Both the position numbers and the translations under genes were made by a program. From Microcoleus vaginatus PCC 9802 (GTDB lineage: Bacteria; Cyanobacteriota; Cyanobacteriia; Cyanobacteriales; Microcoleaceae), in the NCBI GenBank assembly GCA_022701275.1, contig CP031740.1, forward strand, positions 6,399,001 to 6,463,000: 64,000 bases of DNA. The letters are read 5' to 3'. The notes under the pieces were generated by a model. It was not told the origin of the DNA and ran no database searches. It saw only the letters and a list, made by a program, of their open reading frames with translations. This document shows positions 49,041-57,902 of this stretch, piece after piece. The stretch's first letter is position 1. Each line of letters begins with the position of its first letter.

Positions 49041-49178
49041 ATGTCTACCCAAAACCACAATAACAACAGCATTCCTTTCGTGAAAGTTGTCTACTCTACA
49101 GTGAAAATTAATGGTAAAATTGAGCTAGTACCGATGGAATGGTACGCTGACGGGTCTGTCAAAAAAATCGAACACTAA
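49041..49178 (+). CDS. Small conserved-looking protein, 45 residues
   Basis: From ATG 49041 (MSTQNHNNNSIPFVKVVYST...) to 49178. AAAAGGTAA provides a ribosome site 9 bases upstream. The sequence has alternating hydrophobic and charged residues (VKVVYSTVKINGKIELVPME), consistent with a small beta-sheet. The frame is also open from 48903 but that part overlaps the divergent GH15 gene. I know no family; assigned from the good ribosome site, composition and position. Confidence 0.55.
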   Translation: MSTQNHNNNSIPFVKVVYSTVKINGKIELVPMEWYADGSVKKIEH

Positions 49179-49235
49179 TGCTCGATCGCACTTGGCTGGC
49201 AAACTCTAAGGAACTTGCGCGACCCGTCGCTTACA

Positions 49236-49304
49236 AAAAAACCGGTTTCTGGGCCACCGAACGATGACTTAACAGACTTTTGGTGGCACAAACCGGGTTT
49301 TTTG
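49236..49304. terminator. Long hairpin between small ORF and glycosyltransferase
   Basis: AAAAAACCGGTTTCTGGGCCACC pairs with GGTGGCACAAACCGGGTTTTTT around a loop of about 24 bases. It ends in a T-run. It works as a terminator candidate in either direction and belongs to the dispersed AAACCGGTTT repeat family. Confidence 0.65.
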
Positions 49305-49385
49305 CGACCAAAACTGCTCTAGCGTCGATCGCCAATCTCAGCTAATTTAAATAACTAGGTGTGTAGGAATCTCAAAGAAAAAAAT

Positions 49386-50117
49386 ATGGATCGATCGCAG
49401 CCGCAATTTTCAGTGCTGGGACTACCAGTTCACATATTAGATGATTATGCAGGTTGGCTGATGCAGCGCCTGCATCAAGGGTTAGGAAGTCACGTCGTGA
49501 CTTTGAATGCTGAAATGGCGATGCAAGCCGAGCAAAATCCGGCTTTAGCAGATGTAATCCGCAAAGCAGAACTGGTGATTCCCGACGGTTCGGGAGTGGT
49601 GCTGTACTTGCGGATGCGTGGCAAACCGGCGCAGCGCTATCCGGGGATTGAATTAGCAGAATCGCTGCTGCAACAAGCTGGAAAATTGCCGGATTCGGAA
49701 CCACTATTTTTCTTTGGAGGTTCCCCAGGAGTAGCGGCTGCTGCGGCAGAAACTTGGCAGCAAAAAGTTAACGGATTGTCGATTGCTTCTCAACACGGTT
49801 ATCTTTCCGCAGATGAAGAAAAAGACTTCCGTGAAAGCCTCAAAAAAATGCAGCCAAAACTGATTTTTGTAGGATTGGGAGTGCCGCGCCAAGAATTTTG
49901 GATTGCCGAACACCGACACCTTTGCCCTCAGTCAATTTGGGTGGGAGTAGGCGGCAGTTTCGATATTTGGGCGGGAACAAAAACCCGCGCGCCGGCTTGG
50001 TTTTGCGACAATCATTTAGAATGGCTGTACCGGCTTTATCAAGAACCTTGGCGGTGGCGCCGGATGTTGGCTTTGCCACAGTTTGCATTGAAAGCTTTGG
50101 GGGATTTTAGAGCTTAA
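49386..50117 (+). CDS. WecG/TagA/CpsF-family glycosyltransferase
   Basis: 243 residues from ATG 49386 (GTG 49359 opens the frame earlier). Adds an N-acetylmannosamine-type or related sugar to a lipid-linked precursor for envelope polysaccharide. Family motifs: HVVTLNAEMAMQAEQNP, VIPDGSGVVLYLRMRGK, FFFGGSPGVA, and KLIFVGLGVPRQEFWIAEHR, with a C-terminal EWLYRLYQEPWRWRRM. No membrane helix is obvious; these enzymes act at the cytoplasmic face of the membrane. Confidence 0.93.
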   Translation: MDRSQPQFSVLGLPVHILDDYAGWLMQRLHQGLGSHVVTLNAEMAMQAEQNPALADVIRKAELVIPDGSGVVLYLRMRGKPAQRYPGIELAESLLQQAGKLPDSEPLFFFGGSPGVAAAAAETWQQKVNGLSIASQHGYLSADEEKDFRESLKKMQPKLIFVGLGVPRQEFWIAEHRHLCPQSIWVGVGGSFDIWAGTKTRAPAWFCDNHLEWLYRLYQEPWRWRRMLALPQFALKALGDFRA

Positions 50118-50119
50118 AA

Positions 50120-50205
50120 GCTGCCAGCACAAAATAGGTTTGTAGTGAGTTCTTTAGTCCTCATAAAATTCTGCGAACTTCAGTCCTCACTACGAACCAA
50201 TTGCC
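50120..50205. repeat. Diverged GGACTTTAGTCC-type repeats
   Basis: TTTAGTCCTCA and AACTTCAGTCCTCACTAC segments between the convergent glycosyltransferase and subtilase genes; degenerate members of the family found after sodB. Confidence 0.5.
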
Positions 50206-50206
50206 A

Positions 50207-52534
50207 TTAGACAATGTAAGGAGAATCGATCGCCTTTGCCCGATTAATCGCCACCAAAGTCTGGTAAATCAAAGCCGAAATCTCAGCGCGGGTAATATCC
50301 CGCTGCGGCGAAAGCCAATCGCGGGAAGGATAATTAACCACAATCTTCAAGCTAGTTGCGGTGGCCATCGCACTTAAAGCAAAATTAGGAATTTGAGAAC
50401 GATCGTTGTAAACTTTCAAAGAATCAGGATTGCCGCCCTTGAGTTCCAAACCGTTAACCAAAGACACGATCGCCTCACTCTTAGTCAAATTCTGATTCGG
50501 GCCGAACTTCAACCCCGGAAAACCCGCCAAAAACCCCCCCCGATTTGCCCGTTCGATCGCACTTCTCGCCCAAAAAGTAGCAGAAACATCAATAAAATTT
50601 GTAGCCGGCACCCTCGGAATCGGACTAAACGCACTCACCAACAGCGCCGCATATTGAGCACGATTTAAACTGTCATCAGGCCTAAAAGAACCGTCAGGAA
50701 AACCGCTAATTATATTCGCCGCAGCCAAAGCTTCAATAAACTTCTGTGCCCAATGTCCAGAAATATCGCTGAACACCGCACCCCCGATATTCGGATTGCC
50801 GCCGCCCTTTCTCACCGCAGCTTGCACAGCTTTCAAAGCATTCACTTTCCCGTAACCAAACCAATCGCTGCGGCCGTTGTTAGGATCGTAATTTCCCATG
50901 CGATTGCCCAACTGGGGATCGGGATCGGGATCGACAATTTTCTCAGCAGTTTGTTCGAGAATTCCCCGCACTTCCCGCGCCGTCAAACGGGGGTTAGCCG
51001 AAAGTATCAACCCTGCAACCCCAGCGACTACTGGAGTGGCGCTGGAAGTACCGCCAAAAGTATCAGTATAGTCCCCCCAGTCGTAGCCCCGATCGCCCAC
51101 TCGATCGGCAGTAAACACCCCCAAACCCGGCAAATACTGCGTCACCTCCGGCGGCGTGGCGATAAATCCAGTTTCGGGCAACCAAGTTCCCGGTGGCGCG
51201 TTGTTGCTGGGGGCGCAAACCGAGATGCTGCTGCCCCAATTGCTGTAGGCTGCTTTTTTGTTGAGGGAAGTGGAAGCGCTGACGGCAATTACGTCGGGGT
51301 GAACGGCAAATCCGTTTAGCCATCTAGTTTGACCCTCCACGACGTTGTTGGGCCAGCCTTTCTCGTTAACAGTACCGTTGACTGGGCGGTTGGCATTCCC
51401 CGCAGCGAACAGAATAACGCAGCCTCTGCCGCCCCGCCCTTGGGTTGCTGCTTTGGTGATAACGGCACTCTGCCGCAGGGAAAGGGGATAGTAAACTGCA
51501 GCAGGCCCCCAACTGCAAGAAATGACGGCGGCACCTTTTTCGATCGCCCAATTAAATATTTTTTCGACAGAATTGTCATCGAGAAAACCACTGGCACGGA
51601 TGGGCATCAGGGCGCATCCGGGGGCGACGCCGACAATGCCTTTGCCGTTTTCTTCAGCAATGGCGACGCCGGCACAACTTGTGCCGTGGTTGTCTGAGTC
51701 GGCGACTGGCATCGGGGAGGTGTCGCCGTCTTTGAAATCGATGGGTGAGACAATTTTGCCTTGGCCTTGAAAATCTGGGTGGGTGATGTCAACTGAATCG
51801 TCGGCGATTGCAATTACGATCGATCGAACTCCACGAGTCATGTCCCAAGCTGGTTCGGCATAAATTTGAGCACCGCCGACAAGTTGGTTGCCGCCTTTGT
51901 TATTGAGATACCACTGTTTGGGATAAAGCGGATCGCGGGGCGTGTAATGCTGCTGCGTCTCTACTAAAATGTTGGGTTCCGCTACGAGAACTTCTGGATA
52001 TCTTGTCAGGCGGTTGGCAATTTTGACCGGGTTTTCTGTTGCTTGTTTTGTGACTTCGCAGACGAAGGTGTTGGGAATTCCTTCTACTGGCCGGACTATT
52101 TTTAAAGCTGCTGCATTGGCGATCGCATTTCGCGATTGTTCGTCTACTTGTTCGCCAAATTGAATGGTAATTTGCTCGGTTAAATAAAAGAATGTACTCG
52201 GATTGTTGGCGGGGCAATAGACGTGGCTGGCAAAAGCTACGGCATCACTGGCGCGGGCTGCTTGCATTGCTGCTTCTAGGCTAGAGGGCGCAACGAGATA
52301 TTCTTCGAGATTGAAGAGGCCGACGCGACGGTTGAGTTTTGCCCCAGTTGTGGCAGCCCAATCGTTTGAGGCTGAGGCTGTTGATGAGGGGCGGACTGTA
52401 AAGCGATCGTCCGCTTTTGACAGCAGCAATTCGTCGCCGCCGCGCTGCAAAATCACTGCCAGACTTTCTTCTGGAACTCCGATACCTTGATAATTTTGGA
52501 GAGTGTCGGAGGTCGGTTTGCTGGGTTGTACCAT
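50207..52534 (-). CDS. Subtilisin-like (S8) protease with C-terminal SLH domains
   Basis: 775 residues from ATG 52534, which has AGGA upstream (TTG 52573 would add 13). N-terminal domain of about 200 residues, then an S8 catalytic domain with the triad in AIADDSVDITHPDF, SDNHGTSCAGVAI and GGTSSATPVVAGVAGL, then three SLH repeats (about 595-775; SDISGHWAQKFIEALAAANI). SLH domains bind envelope polymers. Yet no signal peptide is visible at either start (MVQPSKPTSDTLQNYQG is hydrophilic), so export would need another route. The N-terminal domain is not recognised. It may act on exported or fusion-protein substrates. Confidence 0.88.
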   Translation of the reverse strand: MVQPSKPTSDTLQNYQGIGVPEESLAVILQRGGDELLLSKADDRFTVRPSSTASASNDWAATTGAKLNRRVGLFNLEEYLVAPSSLEAAMQAARASDAVAFASHVYCPANNPSTFFYLTEQITIQFGEQVDEQSRNAIANAAALKIVRPVEGIPNTFVCEVTKQATENPVKIANRLTRYPEVLVAEPNILVETQQHYTPRDPLYPKQWYLNNKGGNQLVGGAQIYAEPAWDMTRGVRSIVIAIADDSVDITHPDFQGQGKIVSPIDFKDGDTSPMPVADSDNHGTSCAGVAIAEENGKGIVGVAPGCALMPIRASGFLDDNSVEKIFNWAIEKGAAVISCSWGPAAVYYPLSLRQSAVITKAATQGRGGRGCVILFAAGNANRPVNGTVNEKGWPNNVVEGQTRWLNGFAVHPDVIAVSASTSLNKKAAYSNWGSSISVCAPSNNAPPGTWLPETGFIATPPEVTQYLPGLGVFTADRVGDRGYDWGDYTDTFGGTSSATPVVAGVAGLILSANPRLTAREVRGILEQTAEKIVDPDPDPQLGNRMGNYDPNNGRSDWFGYGKVNALKAVQAAVRKGGGNPNIGGAVFSDISGHWAQKFIEALAAANIISGFPDGSFRPDDSLNRAQYAALLVSAFSPIPRVPATNFIDVSATFWARSAIERANRGGFLAGFPGLKFGPNQNLTKSEAIVSLVNGLELKGGNPDSLKVYNDRSQIPNFALSAMATATSLKIVVNYPSRDWLSPQRDITRAEISALIYQTLVAINRAKAIDSPYIV

Positions 52535-52744
52535 CAGAAATGTTCCTGTTTGACTTTGATGTCTATTTATCAAACATATTTATAAGGCGTCAGGGATGTT
52601 TTTACCATGAGGGGTTTGAAACTGTAACTAACAGCGGTAGTTTTTCCATCAGTCCGCGTCGGACTTAGTTTGTGCTATCGCGTTGCTAGCGGTTTCAACC
52701 GCCGAGTCTTTTTCGATATCAGCGAGTTTTTCAGATAAACACGC

Positions 52745-53143
52745 TCAAATAAACACGCTAGGATTAACATTAAAAAATTCTCCCAGGGCCTTAGCTTGCG
52801 CCTTGCTAATCGCCCGTTTCCCATTAACCACCTCAGAGACTACTCCTTTGGAACCAATCACGCCCACTAAATCGGCTTGTTTGAGTTCGCGCACTTCCAT
52901 GAAATGCAATAGAACATCCCGGGGAGTCACTTCCGGATCTGGGTAATACTTTGATTCGTATTCTTCGATCAACAGCCCCCAGAGACTCAGTAAAGTTTCT
53001 TCTTCTACTGTTAATTCTTCCTTAGACATCAGAAAATCGACTTCTGCGAGGGCAAGATCATTATCTTCTTCGTTCAGGATTGGCTTAGGCTGAGATTTAG
53101 CCAGCAGTTGACCGTAAGCTGTTTTTTCAATTGTGATGTTCAT
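52745..53143 (-). CDS. HigA-like antitoxin (XRE-type HTH)
   Basis: 132 residues. The C-terminal half (about 75-130) is a helix-turn-helix of the HigA type: PRDVLLHFMEVRELKQADLV, then GSKGVVSEVVNGKRAISKAQ. The N-terminal half is acidic and probably binds the toxin (LTVEEETLLSLWGLLIEEYE). A good ribosome site (AAGGA) precedes ATG 53143. The toxin gene lies upstream on the same strand, separated by 156 bp, longer than in most higBA operons. Confidence 0.88.
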   Translation of the reverse strand: MNITIEKTAYGQLLAKSQPKPILNEEDNDLALAEVDFLMSKEELTVEEETLLSLWGLLIEEYESKYYPDPEVTPRDVLLHFMEVRELKQADLVGVIGSKGVVSEVVNGKRAISKAQAKALGEFFNVNPSVFI

Positions 53144-53299
53144 TTCTCATTCCTTTGCTTGCTTACTTAGACATGGTTCTCAAGTAGAAGGTGGGTGTTT
53201 GTTTCTCGCTATCATGATTTTGACGTTGGGAGTAAATGTTTTCGAGTGATTGAATACATCAGGGAATCTGTAATGTTTCCCCGATAATTTTAGTGGGAC

Positions 53300-53620
53300 T
53301 TAACCTATTTTATGTTTGACTTCATCTTCATCATTCCACTTGATATTGTCATATTCGGTATGGGTTATAAATTTTTTAAAATATATAATTTTGGCGGTAT
53401 AGTTGATTTTTACGATTAATCTATACTGATTACCTTTAATATTAAATATAGTATATCCACAGACTTGATCGACCGATTTGGAATATCCCTGTCGAATCTC
53501 TTCTAGTGATTCCCAATCGTTGTCTTTGATGGCCTTGCGCCAGACTGCGATCGCAGCCTTGGCATCGTCGGAGTAGGATTCGATCGCACTCTCCAGATTT
53601 TTCTTGGAAATTAGTCTCAT
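53300..53620 (-). CDS. HigB-family mRNA interferase toxin
   Basis: 106 residues of the RelE/HigB fold that cleaves mRNA at the ribosome. Family features: WRKAIKDNDWESLEEIRQGY near the N-terminus, GNQYRLIVKINYTAKIIYFK as the core beta-strands, and the characteristic end KFITHTEYDNIKWND with the catalytic-type His and Tyr. Toxin-first order with an XRE antitoxin downstream is typical of higBA. Confidence 0.9.
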   Translation of the reverse strand: MRLISKKNLESAIESYSDDAKAAIAVWRKAIKDNDWESLEEIRQGYSKSVDQVCGYTIFNIKGNQYRLIVKINYTAKIIYFKKFITHTEYDNIKWNDEDEVKHKIG

Positions 53621-53833
53621 TCCAGTACCGTTTTTTACACGACACCTCTATGTTCTCTTAATGAGAACCTCCTGTCAAGTCTCTACTTGAATTTTTCCTA
53701 AAAAGCCTTTTGCCCGATCGCACCCTTTGACATTTCAACAAATTTGGTTTACACTTAGCCGGTTGCGATCGCCAATGGTAAGATCGGCTCAAGCTAAATA
53801 TTTTTTTAAGGCGCACAGGCGCAAAGTAATTTC

Positions 53834-54457
53834 ATGGTATACTCTGGAACTGTTTGCTGGCTTCGCTCCACTGCCCGGATTACGATCGGGGCGATCGCAG
53901 CTTTTACCCTGTTGCAACCGCTCCCAGTCCAAGCACAACAACCTTCTGGGCCAGAGAATCAACCGCAAGTCGAACCCGCCGACGACCCCACAGACCCCAA
54001 CAATCTTCGCCCTCTGACGCAAGACAGCAGTCTGCTGAGCGTCCCAGGAGGCCAGCGTTTGATGACAGAAGCCAGCAGTGCTATTTCCAATCAGAATTAC
54101 ACACTCGCCAGTCAAAAACTCCAAGAGTCCCGCCAAATTTTCAATCAACTGTCCAACTTCTACCAACAACTGGGGAGCAGTTTTGCCGGAATTGACATCC
54201 GCTTGGCAGAAAGCCACCGCACCAAAGCTGTAGAAACAGCCCAAATGCGCGACGAAGCTACCTACCGACTGGCGTTGGTACACCGGGCGCAAAATAAACC
54301 GGAACTGGCTGTGCCCCTGCTGATTCAGATTATTCGATCGCAGCAGCCAACTCGCGACTTGGGCAAGAAAGCTTACCAGCAGTTACTGGAATTGGGTTTT
54401 GTGGATTCGCCCTTTCCCCGGCCTGCCAGCAGTCAACCGAGATCATCGACAAAATAG
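53834..54457 (+). CDS. Exported helical-repeat protein, unknown function
   Basis: 207 residues. The signal peptide (ITIGAIAAFTLLQPLPVQAQQ, cleavage after VQA) is followed by a Pro/Asp-rich linker and a helical domain (about 75-190) of a TPR-like type (YTLASQKLQESRQIFNQLSN, ATYRLALVHRAQNKPELAV). No function is known to me. It stands upstream of bolA on the same strand and may be in one transcription unit with it. Confidence 0.75.
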   Translation: MVYSGTVCWLRSTARITIGAIAAFTLLQPLPVQAQQPSGPENQPQVEPADDPTDPNNLRPLTQDSSLLSVPGGQRLMTEASSAISNQNYTLASQKLQESRQIFNQLSNFYQQLGSSFAGIDIRLAESHRTKAVETAQMRDEATYRLALVHRAQNKPELAVPLLIQIIRSQQPTRDLGKKAYQQLLELGFVDSPFPRPASSQPRSSTK

Positions 54458-54499
54458 TTCCACTAAAATCTAAATTACAGCCGTTTATCAGAGAAACCA

Positions 54500-54760
54500 A
54501 TGGTTACACCGTCTCAAGTAGCAGAAATGATTAAGGCAGGGTTGCCCGACGCTAAAATACAAGTTGACGATTTGACCGGCGGCGGCGACCACTATCAGGC
54601 CAGAGTCGTCTCTGCAGCCTTTGAAGGAAAAAGCCGAGTACAGCAGCACCAACTGGTCTACGGCGCTCTCAAACAGGCAATGGCTAGTGAAGCCATCCAC
54701 GCTTTGGGCTTGGAAACCTTAACTCCTGCAGAATGGGAAGCTAAGAATCAAGTTGCTTAA
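54500..54760 (+). CDS. bolA: BolA-family protein
   Basis: 86 residues with the BolA fold: [20 protein letters not shown], the conserved [14 protein letters not shown] with the His that ligands a shared [2Fe-2S] cluster, and [12 protein letters not shown]. BolA partners the CGFS monothiol glutaredoxin, and grxD follows at 54962, so the pair probably works together in Fe-S delivery or sensing of iron status. Confidence 0.93.
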   Translation: MVTPSQVAEMIKAGLPDAKIQVDDLTGGGDHYQARVVSAAFEGKSRVQQHQLVYGALKQAMASEAIHALGLETLTPAEWEAKNQVA

Positions 54761-54961
54761 TTGTTGAGTTGCAAGTGCCGGTCACAAGTTTGTGCAGGTG
54801 TCAAGAGTTGCTTGAAATACAACTGCTCCACTTACGCACAAAAACCCAAAAAATCCGGTTTTTTAACTGGAATCTATAGCTGTAACGAAAGATTTTCGTA
54901 AAAAACGCGGTTTCTGCGTCAGTCAACGTTTAAAAATTTTCAAACAATATTAGGGCCTACC

Positions 54962-55285
54962 ATGAGTACAACAGCACATCAAAGAATTGACGAGTTGGTT
55001 AAGCAAAACAAAATCATGGTGTTTATGAAGGGCAATAAGTTAATGCCCCAGTGTGGTTTTTCTAATACTGTGGTGCAAATTCTCAATACTTTGGGAGTGC
55101 CTTACGAAACAGTTGATGTTTTGGCAGACCAGGAAATTCGTCAAGGCGTTAAAGAGTATTCCCAATGGCCGACAATTCCCCAAGTTTATATCAACGGCGA
55201 GTTTATTGGTGGCTCGGATATTATGATCGAGATGTATCAAAAGGGCGAATTGCAAGAAGTTGTAGAAGTGGCTTTGGCTTCTTAA
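54962..55285 (+). CDS. grxD: Monothiol glutaredoxin, Grx4 type
   Basis: 107 residues. The CGFS active site (Cys31) carries a bridging [2Fe-2S] cluster with glutathione and transfers it to acceptor proteins or to BolA. Motifs: [39 protein letters not shown] and the glutathione-binding Asp near the end. Typical length for the family. A strong palindromic terminator follows at 55306. Confidence 0.96.
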   Translation: MSTTAHQRIDELVKQNKIMVFMKGNKLMPQCGFSNTVVQILNTLGVPYETVDVLADQEIRQGVKEYSQWPTIPQVYINGEFIGGSDIMIEMYQKGELQEVVEVALAS

Positions 55286-55305
55286 ATTAGACAGAAAAAA
55301 CATAT

Positions 55306-55330
55306 CCCCGACTTCTTAAAGAAGTCGGGG
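55306..55330. terminator. Near-perfect terminator palindrome after grxD
   Basis: CCCCGACTTCTT, one base, then AAGAAGTCGGGG: a 12-bp stem with almost no loop. No T-run follows on the plus strand, so it may also be a dispersed repeat. Confidence 0.6.
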
Positions 55331-55489
55331 AAATAACAGCAATCGCGCTTTACGTGGAATTAGGTTGATTTACTTAATTATTCGTTATAGCAATACTAAA
55401 TCATTTGTGAATTTCTTACTCCCTCCCCGCGGGTTCGGGGAGGGTTGGGGTGGGGTAAAAAATTTACGACTCATTTAGGATTGCTATAC

Positions 55490-55590
55490 CAGGCTCTGCC
55501 TGGGAACGCAATGCGGCCGGCTCGGCATCGAATTTTTAGGCTCCCAAAGCGAGGCCGAGCCTCTGGACATCGGTTCCCAGGCAGAGCCAG
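55490..55590. repeat. Inverted-repeat dispersed element
   Basis: CAGGCTCTGCCTGGGAAC (about 55491-55508) is inverted as GTTCCCAGGCAGAGCC near 55572-55588, and each arm is itself palindromic. Typical of a small non-coding element of cyanobacteria. Confidence 0.65.
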
Positions 55591-55605
55591 GGAACCCGTT
55601 ACAAT

Positions 55606-55647
55606 TCCCAATTCCCAATTCCCAATTCCCAATTCCCAATTCCCAAA
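55606..55647. repeat. ATTCCCA heptamer array
   Basis: About six tandem copies of the 7-mer ATTCCCA. Confidence 0.85.
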
Positions 55648-55679
55648 TCATCAAGGGTTTATCCAACCGAATTTGCTAT

Positions 55680-55928
55680 TTAATAGTAGTCGGCTTCAGT
55701 TTGGGTCTGTGGCATTGCAAAATTGGAGGGGTCGTGAATGTAACGCGCTGCTTCTTCCTCTAGTCTGTGAATCAGATAGGGTTCCAGACCGTTGGAATGC
55801 CGCAGGGCTGCTAAATACCCGTCTAAGTAAAGCCGCAGGTCATCGAAGCGATAACCTCTATTCCACATTTCGACGAGGGCGTCGGTGAGTTTTTGGTAGT
55901 GCCGGATTGTTTGGGTGTCTTGTAGCAT
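55680..55928 (-). CDS. DUF6761-type small conserved protein
   Basis: 82 residues. The sequence beginning MLQDTQTIRHYQKLTDALVE and continuing NRGYRFDDLRLYLDGYLAAL is highly conserved across cyanobacteria; I recall the label DUF6761 for it. Helical, soluble, no known function. Confidence 0.82.
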   Translation of the reverse strand: MLQDTQTIRHYQKLTDALVEMWNRGYRFDDLRLYLDGYLAALRHSNGLEPYLIHRLEEEAARYIHDPSNFAMPQTQTEADYY

Positions 55929-56523
55929 GGTGTGAGGTTGAAATCCTTTGTGGTTTGTATAATGACGGCGGGATTTAGGAATGGCCTCGATTGATGCTGA
56001 GTGGCTCCGCTTGAGGCTATTTCTAAATAAAAGTTTTTACCCTGCTCAACAGGCTACCCTCCATAAAAAATTTCACTCGTTGCAATGCAGTTGCTCGACT
56101 TTTGGCGCGCACCTAGATAATTCGCTGTGCGTTTAATGGAGTCGGGATGTTGCTGAATTTGGCGGTCAAAGTGGGTTAGTGTTCCGGCTACCGAGCTAAC
56201 GGTTGGAGGAATTCTAGTTTCACTTGCGCGATTTGTCAACCTCCTGGCAGTGGGGGCTGGGTCGGGGGGTTCGCTTTTGGCAGGCGGTTGGGGCATGGGG
56301 TCGATCATCTTTACACTGTCTTATTTTCATTGTAAGCTTACCGCCAGAAGGATTTAACCTTTCTGCAGGCTGACCCTACCAAATTGACCCAATATTTAAA
56401 AGTCCTACCCTAGGTATGTCCGCTGCTTTAAACGCAGCTCATGCTTGAGTAGCGATGGTTACAAAAGCTTGACAAAAGCTCTGTTAACCTTGTAGCAATT
56501 AGTGATATGGGAAGCTCGCCTCT
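55929..56523. other. Intergenic, possible small ORF
   Basis: A minus-strand frame at 56054-56308 (84 codons; MIDPMPQPPAKSEPPDPAPT) is Pro/Ser-rich without known relatives, and I do not claim it as a gene. The rest is regulatory DNA for the response regulator at 56524. Confidence 0.4.
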
Positions 56524-57258
56524 GTGGAATCTGCAAGTATTTCAATTGTTGAAGGGAATCCGCACCTGCGATCGCTCTTGGGGTGGCATCTACAGCAAGT
56601 CGGTCACTGGGTGCACCAGTCAGCGGATATCAGTCACGCTAGGGAAATATTTTTCAGCCGTCAGCCAACTCTAGTCATTCTGGATGCCCAATTGCCGGAT
56701 GGGGACGGTTTGGAATTTTGCCACTGGCTGCAACAGCAGCAGCAGTCACTGATTTTGATGCTGTCGGCGCGGAATTCGGAATCGGATATTGTTGAAGGTT
56801 TGAAGGCGGGGGCAGACGATTACCTGACTAAACCCTTTGGGATGCAAGAATTTATGGCCAGGGTGGAAGCTCTGATGCGCCGCAACCGCACGATGGTACC
56901 GCCGGCGACGCTGGAGTGCGGGCTGCTGAAAATTGATTTGGTGCAGCGCCGAGTCAGGTTGTACGAGGAACATATTGAGCTGACTCCCCAGGAATTTAGC
57001 CTGCTGTACGTGCTAGCTCAAGCTGGAGGAGTGCCGCTGTCGCGCTCGGATTTGCTGCGGAGGGCGTGGCCCGATGCTATTGATAACCCCCGGACGATCG
57101 ACACTCACGTACTCTCTCTGCGTAAAAAAATCGAAATCGACCCGCGACAGCCGAGCCTGATTCAAACTGTACGGAATGTCGGCTACCGACTGAATCTGGA
57201 GTTGTTGAATGCGAATCAACGGCATTCACCGCTGGTACCCGGAGCTGTGAGTTCTTAG
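56524..57258 (+). CDS. OmpR-type response regulator with altered acidic pocket
   Basis: 244 residues, GTG start. Receiver domain (1-118) plus a winged-helix DNA-binding domain (about 135-230; LTPQEFSLLYVLAQAGGVPL and RTIDTHVLSLRKKIE). The phosphoacceptor Asp is present in LVILDAQLPDGDG and the Lys in YLTKPFG. However, the usual DD pair that holds Mg2+ is replaced by Glu-Gly in ISIVEGNPHL, so phosphorylation may be weak or absent. The C-terminal tail of about 20 residues is unstructured. No partner kinase is adjacent. Confidence 0.93.
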   Translation: MESASISIVEGNPHLRSLLGWHLQQVGHWVHQSADISHAREIFFSRQPTLVILDAQLPDGDGLEFCHWLQQQQQSLILMLSARNSESDIVEGLKAGADDYLTKPFGMQEFMARVEALMRRNRTMVPPATLECGLLKIDLVQRRVRLYEEHIELTPQEFSLLYVLAQAGGVPLSRSDLLRRAWPDAIDNPRTIDTHVLSLRKKIEIDPRQPSLIQTVRNVGYRLNLELLNANQRHSPLVPGAVSS

Positions 57259-57284
57259 ACTAGGATCGGGCTATAAGTCGGATT

Positions 57285-57635
57285 TTATTTTGGGAATTGA
57301 TTGGCGATCGCATCTGTTTTCGCCGCCATAATAAAGTCATTGCGGTGCAGTCCAGAAATCGCGTGAGTCCACCAAGTAACGGTAACTTTTCCCCACTCGG
57401 TTAACAGTGCGGGGTGATGTCCTTCGGTTTCTGCTGCTTCGCCGACGCTGTTTGTAAAGGCGATCGCACTTTTGAAATCCGGGAATTCGTAGGTGCGTTC
57501 TATTTGGGGAATGCCATTTTTTTCGATTAAATTCCAGTCGGGAATTTGAGGTTTTAGCTGGACAATTTCGTAAGCTGTGAGGCGGGGAGAGTTTGGGCGG
57601 CAGGCGGCACAGGGTTCTTTTGCTAAAGGTTCCAT
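57285..57635 (-). CDS. phhB: 4a-hydroxytetrahydrobiopterin dehydratase (PCD/DCoH)
   Basis: 116 residues. Dehydrates pterin-4a-carbinolamine, which recycles tetrahydrobiopterin-type cofactors. The active-site motif is complete: His73, His74 and His91 in ETEGHHPALLTEWG and VTVTWWTHAISGL. Many cyanobacteria carry this protein without an aromatic-amino-acid hydroxylase, so other roles are possible. In this genome a pterin-dependent NOS is encoded about 53 kb away. The N-terminal 20 residues carry a CAAC motif of unknown meaning. Confidence 0.92.
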   Translation of the reverse strand: MEPLAKEPCAACRPNSPRLTAYEIVQLKPQIPDWNLIEKNGIPQIERTYEFPDFKSAIAFTNSVGEAAETEGHHPALLTEWGKVTVTWWTHAISGLHRNDFIMAAKTDAIANQFPK

Positions 57636-57902
57636 AAATTGCGTGTTAGCGATCGGATGCTAAAAGATATTATAGACATTTCTAATGTGGATTATTTGGG
57701 ACGGGGCAACTGTCCTTTAGGAGTGACGTAGAGATTGTGATGGAAATGGCTCAAAAAACAGATGAGCAATCATTTAAAGTTTATGGAAATAATCGTTCAC
57801 CGTGGAATCGCTTAACCGATAATGTCAGGAAGGGGCGCGTTGATTTGGCTATCTCGCTTATATTGTCAACGTTGGTGAACCCGCCCCTGCAAGTGCGATC
57901 GA

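Larger units (their letters stand above)
55286..55679. other. Repeat-rich intergenic region after grxD
   Basis: No gene seen. It is made of a terminator (55306-55330), a dispersed inverted element (55490-55590) and an ATTCCCA tandem array (55606-55647), each listed separately. Confidence 0.6.

Noticed and set aside
56054-56308. Pro/Ser-rich 84-codon minus-strand frame
   Set aside because: No family, low-complexity composition and no ribosome site; kept only as a note in the gap entry.
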